Counted from the first letter of the stretch, positions 25,738 through 33,340 are shown. The stretch is 64,000 bases of DNA from Chryseobacterium cheonjiense (GCF_012927265.1 NZ_JABBGF010000003.1:558001-622000); one strand, 5' to 3'. Translations and numbers: made by a program. Notes: generated by a model from the letters alone, not told the origin.

Positions 25738-26371
25738 AGACTGTAATCCAATTTTTATAATGTTGGCAGATGATCACACCCTCATACGCCAGGGAATGAT
25801 ATTTATATTGGATGCTGCGGGGCTTAATTATAAAGCATTCCATGCTTCAAACTTTGAGCAGATCAGAGATTGTATCAATAGCCATCACATTCATATTGCA
25901 ATAATTGACGCTCATTTCCCCGAAGGAAACAGTCTTCAGATTGTATCAGAAATCAAAGAAAAAAATCCGCACATTAAAATTCTTATTTTTTCCGGAATAG
26001 ATGAAAATATACATGCTCTCAAATATCTTAATGCAGGCGCGAACGGTTTTTTAAGCAAGCTCAGTGAAGAAGAAGAGATACAGCAGGCAATATTAGATAT
26101 TATCAATAAAGGAGAATATATTTCCCCTGCAACACAGACACTGTTAATGAACTCCCTCAATAACCGGAATCTGGTTAACCCTCTATTATATTTAACGGAA
26201 CGAGAGCTGGAGGTTGCCCGGATGTACTCGGCAGGTCTTGGAAATCTTGAAATTGCCAATATGCTGGATGTAAAGCAGAATACCATCAGTACAATTAAGA
26301 AAAGAATATTCAAAAAACTGAATATCGAAAATATCGTAGCACTGATTGAATTAATTAAAAATCATTCTTAA
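25727..26371 (+). CDS. LuxR-type (NarL/FixJ) response regulator
   Basis: 214 residues. The receiver domain is at about 10-130, with acidic pair ADDH, phospho-acceptor Asp61 in IAIIDAHFPEG and Lys in LSKLSE. The C-terminal LuxR helix-turn-helix starts LTERELEVARMYSAG and continues LEIANMLDVKQNTISTIKKRIFKKL. Translation may start at 25727 (overlapping the kinase) or at the ATG at 25760 just before LADDH. It is the partner of the upstream kinase and its targets are unknown. The spacer after it holds a promoter and a terminator of a possible small RNA. Confidence 0.94.
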   Translation: MITKDCNPIFIMLADDHTLIRQGMIFILDAAGLNYKAFHASNFEQIRDCINSHHIHIAIIDAHFPEGNSLQIVSEIKEKNPHIKILIFSGIDENIHALKYLNAGANGFLSKLSEEEEIQQAILDIINKGEYISPATQTLLMNSLNNRNLVNPLLYLTERELEVARMYSAGLGNLEIANMLDVKQNTISTIKKRIFKKLNIENIVALIELIKNHS

Positions 26372-26449
26372 TACAGTTGTAGAAAAATATCTACAATTAT
26401 ATCGATATATATCTAAAATATCTGTAGTGATTATATACTTATAGCGCTA

Positions 26450-26457
26450 TATCTTTG
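26450..26457 (+). promoter_or_regulatory. -7 promoter box of a candidate small RNA
   Basis: TATCTTTG matches TAnnTTTG. The next plus-strand gene is more than 1.1 kb away, beyond a terminator and an opposite-strand gene. Confidence 0.45.
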
Positions 26458-26461
26458 TACC

Positions 26462-26655
26462 ATAATAATCAGCTATTATTAATACCCTATTAAAACGATC
26501 TTTGATTCTAAGAACACAAATGATGAATTAAAAAAAGGGTCAAAGATCAAAAAAACGCAAATGATGAATTTTAAGTATATCTTCGGGGAAGTAGATATTC
26601 TTATTACGATCAGATGCAAAAAAAGAACCTCCGAAATTTTTCGGAGGTTTTTATT
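26462..26655 (+). ncRNA. Candidate small RNA (promoter to terminator, no convincing gene)
   Basis: The unit runs from just after a -7 box to a strong terminator, about 190 nt. Inside are the inverted pair GATCTTTGA (26497-26505) and TCAAAGATC (26540-26548), and the direct repeat CAAATGATGAATT (26517-26529 and 26558-26570). The only ORF from the second repeat (ATG at 26561) runs through the terminator into the opposite gene, so it is not a good coding sequence. A regulatory RNA is inferred; no known family was recognised. Confidence 0.4.
26624..26655. terminator. Bidirectional terminator beside the DUF3108 gene
   Basis: A stem AACCTCCGA / TCGGAGGTT, extendable by two A-T pairs, has TTTTTATTTTATTTT on the plus side and an A/T tract on the other. 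Confidence 0.8.
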
Positions 26656-27426
26656 TTATTTTGTAAACTTTAAAGGATACTTCACATTACTATATCCGTC
26701 AATACTTGCCTTCAGGGATCCTACTGCAAGTTCAGCCTTCAGCATCATCGGAAGATGATTGGCATCATTGGTAACCCACATTGTAACGCCTTCTTTTTCT
26801 TTGAATACCCTTCCGCTTTTCACTGATGGAATGATTTTCAGACAATTGATGGTGCCGAATTTAGTCTTAAGATTTTCTGTTCCCGTTACCTTCAGCTGAA
26901 AAGGAAACATTTCATCATCAATCCAGACATTCATATTAATTACCGTACCTACTTTTAGTTCTGCAGGGCTTTTACTTCTTAAATAATAAAAACAGGAAAG
27001 CATGTCCTGTACGCCTTTTACAGATTTTATAACCTTTGATCCGTTTGCGGGTGTTTTTTTGTCCGTGAGAACCAATGTATTATTATCGTGGTTAAATGTC
27101 GTTTCAAGATGCTGGCGGTAGCTTCCTTCTTTTACATTTCTAACATAAAAACTCGGAAGTTCGGTATTCATATTAATATAACTTTCATAGAGATCATCAA
27201 CTTTAAAAAACGCTCTTACGGCTCCCGTAGTTTGCCCGGTTCCTTTCACATAAAGATGAGGAACACCTCTGTACGCGGTTTTTCTGGCTGTTAAATTAGC
27301 GGTTCCTGCATTAAGGAAACCATAATGAATTCGCAGAGTGATAGATTCGCCATCTGCAATATTGGTAATCTGACTGAAACTTAATCCAAACAGAAAAACC
27401 ATAAATACACTTAAAAATTTTTTCAT
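26656..27426 (-). CDS. DUF3108 domain secreted protein
   Basis: 256 residues from the ATG at 27426, chosen because MKKFLSVFMVFLFGLSFSQ is a signal peptide; an ATG two codons upstream is possible. The mature protein is a DUF3108 domain: GESITLRIHYGFLNAGTANLTARKT at the start and GRVFKEKEGVTMWVTNDANHLPMMLKAELAVGSLKA at the end. The family is exported and beta-rich, with folds similar to lipid carriers, and has no established function. The gene ends directly at a bidirectional terminator. Confidence 0.9.
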   Translation of the reverse strand: MKKFLSVFMVFLFGLSFSQITNIADGESITLRIHYGFLNAGTANLTARKTAYRGVPHLYVKGTGQTTGAVRAFFKVDDLYESYINMNTELPSFYVRNVKEGSYRQHLETTFNHDNNTLVLTDKKTPANGSKVIKSVKGVQDMLSCFYYLRSKSPAELKVGTVINMNVWIDDEMFPFQLKVTGTENLKTKFGTINCLKIIPSVKSGRVFKEKEGVTMWVTNDANHLPMMLKAELAVGSLKASIDGYSNVKYPLKFTK

Positions 27427-27541
27427 AATCAAAATTTTACAAAAACACTGCCAAATACAATAACGTCAGATTCTTAAAGCTATTTGACAAATCTCAGTTT
27501 TTTATTTAGACTGAATTAAATATGCTTCGCATTAAAATTAG

Positions 27542-27549
27542 TAAATTTG
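27542..27549 (+). promoter_or_regulatory. -7 promoter box of the ferredoxin reductase gene
   Basis: TAAATTTG matches TAnnTTTG, 33 nt before the ATG at 27583. Confidence 0.6.
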
Positions 27550-27582
27550 CAGCCACAAGTATAATTAAATTATCTTACTATT

Positions 27583-28638
27583 ATGATAACGACCGATATA
27601 TTGATCATAGGAGCCGGGCCTACCGGGCTTTTTGCTGTATTTGAAGCAGGTTTATTAAAAATGAAGTGCCATATCATTGATGCACTTCCACAACCGGGAG
27701 GACAGCTGGCCGAACTTTATCCCAAAAAGCCTATTTTCGATATTCCGGGTTATCCATCTGTGAATGCAGGGGAGCTTATTGATAACCTGATGGAGCAGAT
27801 CAAGCAGTTTCAGCCGGGTTTCACATTGGGAGAGACCGCTGTTTCTTACACCAAAGTTGATGATGAATGGTTTGAGGTAATCACCAATAAAGGAACCGTG
27901 CACAGGGCAAAAGCCATTGCCATAGCAGGAGGTTTGGGAACTTTCGAACCCCGAAAACCAACCATGGAGAATATTGCAGATTATGAGGAAAAAGGGCTTG
28001 AATACTTTGTAAAAGAACCTGAACATTTCAGAAATAAAAAAGTCGTGATCGCCGGAGGTGGAGATTCTGCACTGGACTGGAGTATTTTCCTTTCCAATGT
28101 AGCGAGCGAAGTAACATTGATTCACAGAAGAAATGAATTCCGTGGTGCTTTGGATTCCGTAGAAAAAGTTCAGGATCTTAAAAATCAGGGTAAAATAAAA
28201 TTAATAACGCCTGCCGAGGTTACTGCCATTAAAGGTGATGGAAAAGTGGAAGCAATTACCGTAGCCGTTGACGGACAGGATCCTTATGATATTGAAACAG
28301 ACTTCTTTATTCCGCTATTCGGACTGACGCCAAAATTGGGCGAGATCGGAAACTGGGGATTGAATATTGAGAAAAATGCAATCGTAGTAAACAATGCTTT
28401 AGATTACCAGACGAATATCGACGGAATTTACGCCATCGGAGATATCAATACCTATCCGGGTAAATTAAAATTAATCCTTTGTGGATTTCATGAAGCGACC
28501 TTAATGTGCCAGAGTGTATATAACAGACTGAATCCTGGTAAAAAATTCGTTTTAAAATATACTACCGTAAGTGGAGTAGACGGATTTGACGGAAGCCGAA
28601 AAGAAGCGGAGAAAGCAGTTGTGAAAAAAATTGACTAA
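27583..28638 (+). CDS. TrxB-like ferredoxin/flavodoxin--NADP reductase
   Basis: 351 residues. The FAD-binding motif is ILIIGAGPTGLFAVFEAG (residues 5-22) and the NADPH-binding motif VVIAGGGDSALDWSIFLSN (about 157-175), followed by HRRNEFRG, which is typical for NADPH. There is no CxxC redox pair as in thioredoxin reductase, and the C-terminal extension contains the CGFHEATLMCQSVYNRL segment of the YumC-type ferredoxin-NADP reductases. It transfers electrons between NADPH and ferredoxin. The 2Fe-2S ferredoxin gene follows 76 bp downstream with no terminator between, so the pair is probably an operon. Confidence 0.92.
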   Translation: MITTDILIIGAGPTGLFAVFEAGLLKMKCHIIDALPQPGGQLAELYPKKPIFDIPGYPSVNAGELIDNLMEQIKQFQPGFTLGETAVSYTKVDDEWFEVITNKGTVHRAKAIAIAGGLGTFEPRKPTMENIADYEEKGLEYFVKEPEHFRNKKVVIAGGGDSALDWSIFLSNVASEVTLIHRRNEFRGALDSVEKVQDLKNQGKIKLITPAEVTAIKGDGKVEAITVAVDGQDPYDIETDFFIPLFGLTPKLGEIGNWGLNIEKNAIVVNNALDYQTNIDGIYAIGDINTYPGKLKLILCGFHEATLMCQSVYNRLNPGKKFVLKYTTVSGVDGFDGSRKEAEKAVVKKID

Positions 28639-28714
28639 TTTTGTGTCGGTTGCAGGCCTTTTATTCAAAAGAACTGGCTGCTTGTCAACCATTACCAAAG
28701 AACTATCAACTAAA

Positions 28715-29044
28715 ATGAGTGATATAAATATAAAAATCACCGACAGGGAAGGAGTTGCCCACGATATTGTAGCTCCAACCGATATGTCGATGAATTTAAT
28801 GGAGATTATCCGTTCCTATGAACTTGCCGAAGAGGGAACCATCGGCGTATGCGGGGGAATGGCCATGTGTGCATCATGTCAGGTTTATGTGATCAACGAT
28901 CCGGGGCTGGAAGAAATGGGCGCAGAAGAGGACGCTATGTTGGGTGAAGCTTTTCACGTGCAGGAAAACAGCAGATTGGGTTGTCAATTGCATATCGTTC
29001 CGGAAATGGAAGGTTTGGAAGTAGAAATTGCTCCTTATCCTTAG
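28715..29044 (+). CDS. 2Fe-2S ferredoxin
   Basis: 109 residues from the ATG at 28715 (MSDINIKITDREG); an in-frame ATG at 28631 would overlap the reductase stop and add a non-conserved leader. The cluster motif is CGGMAMCASC (Cys at about 44, 50, 53) with the fourth Cys in SRLGCQLHI. The adrenodoxin/Isc-type layout suits an electron carrier for hydroxylases or Fe-S assembly. It lies beside its likely reductase. A very long hairpin terminator follows. Confidence 0.93.
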   Translation: MSDINIKITDREGVAHDIVAPTDMSMNLMEIIRSYELAEEGTIGVCGGMAMCASCQVYVINDPGLEEMGAEEDAMLGEAFHVQENSRLGCQLHIVPEMEGLEVEIAPYP

Positions 29045-29060
29045 AAAATTTTATTTAAAT

Positions 29061-29105
29061 TATACAAGCAACACCCGAAGAAAGTCTTCGGGTGTTGCTT
29101 GTATA
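29061..29105. terminator. Long perfect hairpin between convergent genes
   Basis: The arms 29061-29081 and 29085-29105 are 21 bp, perfectly complementary, around a 3-nt AAG. They separate the ferredoxin gene from the convergent LOG gene. There is no long T tract on either side, but the neighbouring DNA is AT-rich. Confidence 0.7.
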
Positions 29106-29111
29106 ATAGAT

Positions 29112-29693
29112 TTATGTTTTATCCTTCGAGATCCATTTTCCCACCGTCGGAGCCTTATAATTTCTCATCATTTCCAGCAATTCATCAATAGTATCATTTA
29201 TCAGAAGCATATCCCGGTTAATTTGTTTTAAAAATCCTTTATCAACCATATGTTGAACCAGTTTTATCAGGTCATCATAAAATCCGTCAATATTCAGAAT
29301 ACCGATCGGTTTTTGATGAAGTCCGAGCTGCGCCCACGTAATCATTTCGAAGAATTCTTCCAACGTACCGTAACCTCCGGGAAGTACGATGACGCCATCG
29401 CACAATTCATTCATTTTGGTTTTTCTTTCGTGCATGGTTTCCACCAAGATCAACTCAGTCAGCTGTTTGTGGGCAATTTCTTTGGATTGCAGAAAATAGG
29501 GGAGAACACCTACCACTTTTCCTCCGGCCTGTAAAGCGCTATCGGCAACGGCTCCCATAAGGCCCACATTTGCGCCGCCATAAACCAATTGTATATTATT
29601 TTTCGCCAGTGTTTGTCCAAGAAGTGCTGCCTGATCTTTATAAATCTCTTCCGAACCAAAACTTGATCCGCAGAAGACGGTGATGCTTTTCAT
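29112..29693 (-). CDS. LOG family protein (TIGR00730; cytokinin riboside monophosphate phosphoribohydrolase-like)
   Basis: 193 residues. It has the Rossmann-like lysine-decarboxylase-fold hallmarks: VFCGSSFGSEEIY, LVYGGANVGLMG, MHERKTKMNELCDG and the PGGYGTLEEFFE signature. LOG proteins hydrolyse nucleoside 5'-monophosphates (AMP, cytokinin nucleotides) to base plus ribose 5-phosphate; they are not lysine decarboxylases. The start lies 17 bp after the stop of the ParE-like toxin gene, with no promoter box, so it is probably transcribed with the toxin-antitoxin pair. Confidence 0.93.
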   Translation of the reverse strand: MKSITVFCGSSFGSEEIYKDQAALLGQTLAKNNIQLVYGGANVGLMGAVADSALQAGGKVVGVLPYFLQSKEIAHKQLTELILVETMHERKTKMNELCDGVIVLPGGYGTLEEFFEMITWAQLGLHQKPIGILNIDGFYDDLIKLVQHMVDKGFLKQINRDMLLINDTIDELLEMMRNYKAPTVGKWISKDKT

Positions 29694-29710
29694 TGTTAAA
29701 TTAAAAAAAG

Positions 29711-30010
29711 TTAGAATTTTCTTTTATAGGGAGATTGTCTGTTTGAAAAGAATGATAAAATTTCCACAGTGCTATCATTTACACGATAATACATAGTGTT
29801 AAATTGTAGAATAATTGCCTTGTGAATGCCTTTGCTTTCGGATACAGAAAATATAAAAGGATTTTGAGATATAATTTCTATCGAACTTTCTATTTTATGG
29901 GCAAGCCTTCTAATCTCTTTATCTGTAAAGTTATTATGAAGATACTCTATAGTCTTCTCTAGCTCCTCTAAAGCATGTGGAGTCCAAAAGACTTTATAAC
30001 CACTTTCCAT
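29711..30010 (-). CDS. ParE/RelE-type toxin of a type II toxin-antitoxin pair
   Basis: 99 residues. The RelE/ParE fold is visible as YKVFWTPHALEELEKTIEYL, a basic central helix (KEIRRLAHKIESSI), then MYYRVNDSTVEILSFFSNRQSP. ParE toxins poison gyrase and RelE toxins cut mRNA; the missing RelE catalytic set makes the ParE type more likely, but this is not decisive. It overlaps the antitoxin gene by 17 bp. Confidence 0.9.
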   Translation of the reverse strand: MESGYKVFWTPHALEELEKTIEYLHNNFTDKEIRRLAHKIESSIEIISQNPFIFSVSESKGIHKAIILQFNTMYYRVNDSTVEILSFFSNRQSPYKRKF

Positions 30011-30227
30011 ATAACTTTCTGGCTTCGGAATGAGGTTTTAACTGCTTAGCATCGGCTTCTGAAATTCCTTTTTCAATTGATTTTTTCTCTTCTTCAGAGA
30101 TTGAATTCCACCAGTCTTTAGTTTCCTCTTTTCTGAATTGGATCAGTTTTTTGATAATAGAAGTATCCTCCAATGTAGACAACCATTGAATTAATTCAAG
30201 TTTTTCATTGAGAGTCTGTGTGTTCAT
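29994..30227 (-). CDS. Antitoxin of the ParE-type pair
   Basis: 77 residues, helical and acidic (RKEETKDWWNSISEEEKKSIEKGISEADA). This layout is typical of the short antitoxins paired with ParE in Bacteroidota. It begins with MNTQTLNEKLELIQWLSTLEDTSII, a likely dimerising helix rather than a classical DNA-binding domain. It is placed first, as usual for such modules, with a -7 box 18 nt upstream, and it overlaps the toxin gene by 17 bp. Confidence 0.87.
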   Translation of the reverse strand: MNTQTLNEKLELIQWLSTLEDTSIIKKLIQFRKEETKDWWNSISEEEKKSIEKGISEADAKQLKPHSEARKLYGKWL

Positions 30228-30244
30228 AATTGGTGTTATTTATT

Positions 30245-30252
30245 CAAATTTA
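30245..30252 (-). promoter_or_regulatory. -7 promoter box of the toxin-antitoxin-LOG operon
   Basis: The minus strand reads TAAATTTG (TAnnTTTG), 17 nt before the antitoxin ATG at 30227. Confidence 0.6.
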
Positions 30253-30342
30253 AAAATTTTAAATAAAATCTGTAAAGATTTAGGAACAAAAATATCCAAA
30301 ATCAAAATAATTTTGGATATTCAATATAGCAATTTTACAATT

Positions 30343-31788
30343 CTATTGTAAAGGAATATTGGCTAAAATATCTTTCGTGAAACTCCAGAATTTCTGTGCA
30401 GAAGGGATATTGGCTTTTTCATCAGGCGAATGTGCCCCTCTGATTGTAGGCCCAAAACTCACCATTTCCATTTCCGGATAATTGGCTCCGATAATTCCGC
30501 ATTCAAGGCCGGCGTGGCAGGCTACAACATGAGGTTTTTCACCGAATTTCTCAGCATAAATATTTTCCATCAGCTTTACAATTTCTGAACCCGGTTTTGG
30601 CTTCCATCCGGGATATGAACCGCTGAACACCGTTTTCATCCCGGCAAGCTCAGCAACGGATTTTAGCTGCTCAGCTACAGAATCTTTTGAAGACTCTACT
30701 GATGATCTTGAAAGATTTAAAATTTTTAAATCACCTTCTTTCAATTCTACTCTTGCCACGTTGTTGGAAGATTCCACAAGATCTTTTACATCCGGGCTCA
30801 TTCTGTAAACACCGTTGTGAAGTGACTTCAGCGTAAGGATGATTTTTCTTGAATCTTCTTCGGAAAGGGCCTTTTCTGATGTGGTTGAGCTTTCAATATT
30901 GATATGAAGATTAGGCTCTACGGTTGCAAACTCTTCAATAATTTCTTTTTTCAGTCCGTTGGTTACCTCTTCGATGAACTCCTGTGCATTTCTTACAGAA
31001 ACAACAGCAACCGCCTCTCTTGGAATGGCATTTCTCAATCCGCCTCCGTCTATGGAAATCAGCTGAATATTTTCTTTGTCAAGAGCTTTATAAAGAATCC
31101 TTCCTAAAATTACATTAGCATTTCCAAAACCTTTATGGATATCCATTCCGGAATGACCACCCTGAAGGCCTTTTACTTCAATTCTGATGATTTGTCCTTT
31201 TGCTACTTCCGTATTATAATCCTGTGAAATAGTAACGTCAATTCCACCGGCACAGCCGATATCAATTTCGTCGTCTTCTTCCGTATCAAGGTTTAGGAGA
31301 ATCTGCCCGGTCAGCTGTCCGGGTTTTAAACCTAAAGCTCCCGTCATTCCGGTTTCTTCATCTATGGTGAAAAGGGCTTCAAGATCAGGATGCGGAATAT
31401 CTGTACTTTCTAGGATTGACATAATTGTAGCGACTCCCAGTCCGTTATCAGCTCCCAGGGTGGTTCCTTTTGCCTTTACCCAGTCTCCATCTACTTCCAT
31501 TTTGATGCCTTCCGTTTCAAAATCAAAATTAACATCATTGTTTTTCTGGCATACCATATCCAGGTGTGATTGAAGAACTACAGATTTGCGGTTTTCCATT
31601 CCCGGTGTTGCCGGTTTTTTGATAATTACATTACCCGTTTCGTCAACCGTAGTTTCCAATCCTAAATTTTCACCGAATTCTTTGATGAACGCAATGACTT
31701 TTTCTTCCTTTTTTGATGGTCTCGGAACAGCATTCAATCGGGAAAAATTCTTCCAGATAATCTGCGGTTCTATATTAGATAGCTCCAT
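30343..31788 (-). CDS. pepD: Aminoacyl-histidine dipeptidase (peptidase D, M20C)
   Basis: 481 residues (E. coli PepD 485). The di-zinc M20 ligands are His in LQSHLDMVCQKN, Asp in LGADNGLGVATI, Glu-Glu in FTIDEETGMTG, and a later Asp and His (DTEEDDEIDIGCAGG, and MSPDEKAN-like GAHSPDEKAN near the C-terminus). The lid domain is at about 200-380. It splits Xaa-His dipeptides such as carnosine in the cytoplasm. It is a single gene with a -7 box 17-24 nt upstream, separated by a terminator from the preceding lipoprotein gene. Confidence 0.95.
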   Translation of the reverse strand: MELSNIEPQIIWKNFSRLNAVPRPSKKEEKVIAFIKEFGENLGLETTVDETGNVIIKKPATPGMENRKSVVLQSHLDMVCQKNNDVNFDFETEGIKMEVDGDWVKAKGTTLGADNGLGVATIMSILESTDIPHPDLEALFTIDEETGMTGALGLKPGQLTGQILLNLDTEEDDEIDIGCAGGIDVTISQDYNTEVAKGQIIRIEVKGLQGGHSGMDIHKGFGNANVILGRILYKALDKENIQLISIDGGGLRNAIPREAVAVVSVRNAQEFIEEVTNGLKKEIIEEFATVEPNLHINIESSTTSEKALSEEDSRKIILTLKSLHNGVYRMSPDVKDLVESSNNVARVELKEGDLKILNLSRSSVESSKDSVAEQLKSVAELAGMKTVFSGSYPGWKPKPGSEIVKLMENIYAEKFGEKPHVVACHAGLECGIIGANYPEMEMVSFGPTIRGAHSPDEKANIPSAQKFWSFTKDILANIPLQ

Positions 31789-31804
31789 TGAAATTTATTT
31801 TTCT

Positions 31805-31812
31805 CAAAATTA
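31805..31812 (-). promoter_or_regulatory. -7 promoter box of pepD
   Basis: The minus strand reads TAATTTTG (TAnnTTTG), 16 nt before the ATG at 31788. Confidence 0.6.
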
Positions 31813-31820
31813 CAAAATAA

Positions 31821-31846
31821 AAAATGCTTCCGGATTATCGGAAGCA
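31821..31846 (-). terminator. Terminator of the lipoprotein gene before pepD
   Basis: Stem TGCTTCCG / CGGAAGCA (8 bp) is followed by TTTTTTATTTTG on the minus strand. Confidence 0.7.
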
Positions 31847-31871
31847 GTATTTTTACCGTAAAGTGGCTGCT

Positions 31872-32366
31872 TTAGCATCCGCATTCACCGTAGATTGGTA
31901 TTTTAACAACAGTTCCGTCAGGTTTTTCAATCGTGAGTGTTCCTTCAAAAAGCAAGGCTTCTTCACCCTTTATTTTTTTACCTTTTACGGAAATTTTATA
32001 ATCATCATTTTCTATTTCTTTGGTCAGTTCATCATCGGCTTCCATATCGCTGGATGAAATAAGGTTGAGAACAATTCTTTTACCGTCAAGTTTCATGTAT
32101 GCGGTTTTGCCGGCATCATCAGCGTAAATGTACTTTTCAGCAAGAAAATCTGCTTTGCTTTTGGCAAAATAACATGAACATTCTTTAATTTCCGAAGGAA
32201 AAGGAAACGTATCGACTGCAATTTTTCCAGATGAAGCAGCAACTGTCGCAGAATCCTGAACGGTCTGTACAGAATCTGAAGAAACCGAAGGCTGAGTATT
32301 TTGCTTTTGTTCCTTTTTACAGGCAACCAGCATAAAAGCAGAAAAGAAAATGATAAAATATTTCAT
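31872..32366 (-). CDS. Lipoprotein of unknown function
   Basis: 164 residues with a lipoprotein signal (MKYFIIFFSAFMLVAC, lipobox Cys16) followed by KKEQ. A Ser/Thr/Gln-rich linker (about 20-55) precedes a domain with CSCYFAKSKADFLAEKYIYAD and the C-terminal end IYGECGC. The paired cysteines (CSC near 61-63 and CGC at the end) could bind metal or form disulfides. I do not recognise the family. The start is 20 bp after the LURP-one gene, so the two probably form an operon. Confidence 0.8.
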   Translation of the reverse strand: MKYFIIFFSAFMLVACKKEQKQNTQPSVSSDSVQTVQDSATVAASSGKIAVDTFPFPSEIKECSCYFAKSKADFLAEKYIYADDAGKTAYMKLDGKRIVLNLISSSDMEADDELTKEIENDDYKISVKGKKIKGEEALLFEGTLTIEKPDGTVVKIPIYGECGC

Positions 32367-32386
32367 TGTTTGTGGTTGTTAAAGGT

Positions 32387-32992
32387 TTATCCTCTTGCTC
32401 TCTCAAGAAGCGTCATCATTAATAAAGAGAGAATCACAAGACTTTCTTCTTCATCATCGATATCAATAAGGCGGTCAAGCTGAAATCTTCTTCCGAAGAA
32501 TGACGGCATTTTTTTTAGTTTAAAGTATTCTTTTCCGTCGATGCCGGTAACGGTGTAGGAAGGGTTTAGGAAATATCCTGTGAACGCTCCAATAAGTGGA
32601 ATCTCACCAACTACTCCGTCAAAGAATCTTACCCAGGCACTGTCTTCCTGAATTTTGAATTTCGGCTGATCGTTGGCATCCAGAACATCATAGCTGGCTT
32701 TCCACAGAGAACGCATTCCTTTTCTAGCCATTCTTCCGAAGTTTCTGCCGGTAGCAATTTCCGATAAAGAATAGGAAGCATTAAAATCAATCCACTGATT
32801 GGCTTTGATTCTGAAGAGCTCTTTGGTTTTGCTTTCATCATTAAAAACAATGACATCTTCCTTCAGCTTAAACATTTTCTGACGTACATATGCCACGTAG
32901 TTACCGTTTCTGTCCGTGATGTTAAAATCACTGGCCAATGTTGTAATCTTAAATTTAAAATCCAGGGGATAATTTAAATTGTTAAGTACCAT
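32387..32992 (-). CDS. LURP-one-related / tubby-like beta-barrel protein
   Basis: 201 residues. The region 1-190 resembles LURP-one-related proteins (tubby C-terminal fold): FNITDRNGNYVAYVRQKMFKLKEDVIVFNDE, then a central helix-bearing strand region and DGKEYFKLKKMPSFFGRRFQLDRL. Plant LURP-one and scramblase relatives have this fold; no function is established for bacterial ones. There is no signal peptide, so it is likely cytoplasmic. The C-terminus is hydrophobic (LVILSLLMMTLLERA). It has its own -7 box 33 nt upstream. Confidence 0.7.
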   Translation of the reverse strand: MVLNNLNYPLDFKFKITTLASDFNITDRNGNYVAYVRQKMFKLKEDVIVFNDESKTKELFRIKANQWIDFNASYSLSEIATGRNFGRMARKGMRSLWKASYDVLDANDQPKFKIQEDSAWVRFFDGVVGEIPLIGAFTGYFLNPSYTVTGIDGKEYFKLKKMPSFFGRRFQLDRLIDIDDEEESLVILSLLMMTLLERARG

Positions 32993-33025
32993 TTCGTTTA
33001 TTTTTCAAGTTAATATTTAGTGGAT

Positions 33026-33033
33026 CAAAGATA
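33026..33033 (-). promoter_or_regulatory. -7 promoter box of the LURP-one/lipoprotein operon
   Basis: The minus strand reads TATCTTTG (TAnnTTTG), 33 nt before the ATG at 32992. Confidence 0.55.
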
Positions 33034-33156
33034 ATATTAATTGCTTTAAAACATGGGGTATCTTAACTTCATTTAATTTAAAAAGTAATTATTTTATGAA
33101 CATTTAAGATTAATTTAGGCTAAAACCTCGAAAGCTTCTTTCGCCGCCGCACCAGG

Positions 33157-33290
33157 TTTTCCGGTAACCTTGAAAGTCTCCTGCACCCCTGCGACAAACT
33201 TTCCGGAGACCGGGAAAGTTCCCTGCACCCTGGTAACGGCTTTTCCGGTAACCGGGAAAGTCTCTTTCACCCCTGCAGCAACCTTTCCGG
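33157..33290. repeat. 42-bp tandem repeat (minisatellite) upstream of recR
   Basis: The motif TTTTCCGG or TTTCCGG recurs with its CCGG at 33161, 33203, 33245 and 33287, a strict 42-bp period: three units plus a partial one. The units share (A/G)CC.(G/T)GAAAGT and CTGCACCC or TTTCACCC. The period is a multiple of three, so open frames cross it on both strands, but these are probably not genes. It has no spacers and is not a CRISPR array. It is GC-rich in an AT-rich spacer. Confidence 0.85.
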
Positions 33291-33328
33291 AAAGGGAATT
33301 GCTTTGGAGAATTCTGAATCTTTTTACT

Positions 33329-33336
33329 TATTTTTG
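33329..33336 (+). promoter_or_regulatory. -7 promoter box abutting the recR start codon
   Basis: TATTTTTG, then TGTT, then ATG at 33341: a 4-nt spacing. Confidence 0.5.
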
Positions 33337-33340
33337 TGTT

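Noticed and set aside
26561..26758. Plus-strand frame of 65 codons in the candidate small RNA
   Set aside because: It runs through the terminator stem into the antisense of the DUF3108 gene, so it is unlikely to be translated.
33157..33290. Possible CRISPR array
   Set aside because: Units repeat directly without spacers, diverge from each other and no cas genes are near; it is a tandem minisatellite.
33170..33340. N-terminal extension of recR through the 42-bp repeats (start at 33170)
   Set aside because: RecR orthologues begin MDYPSK-like, and the promoter box lies at 33329-33336, so the repeat part is not translated as recR.
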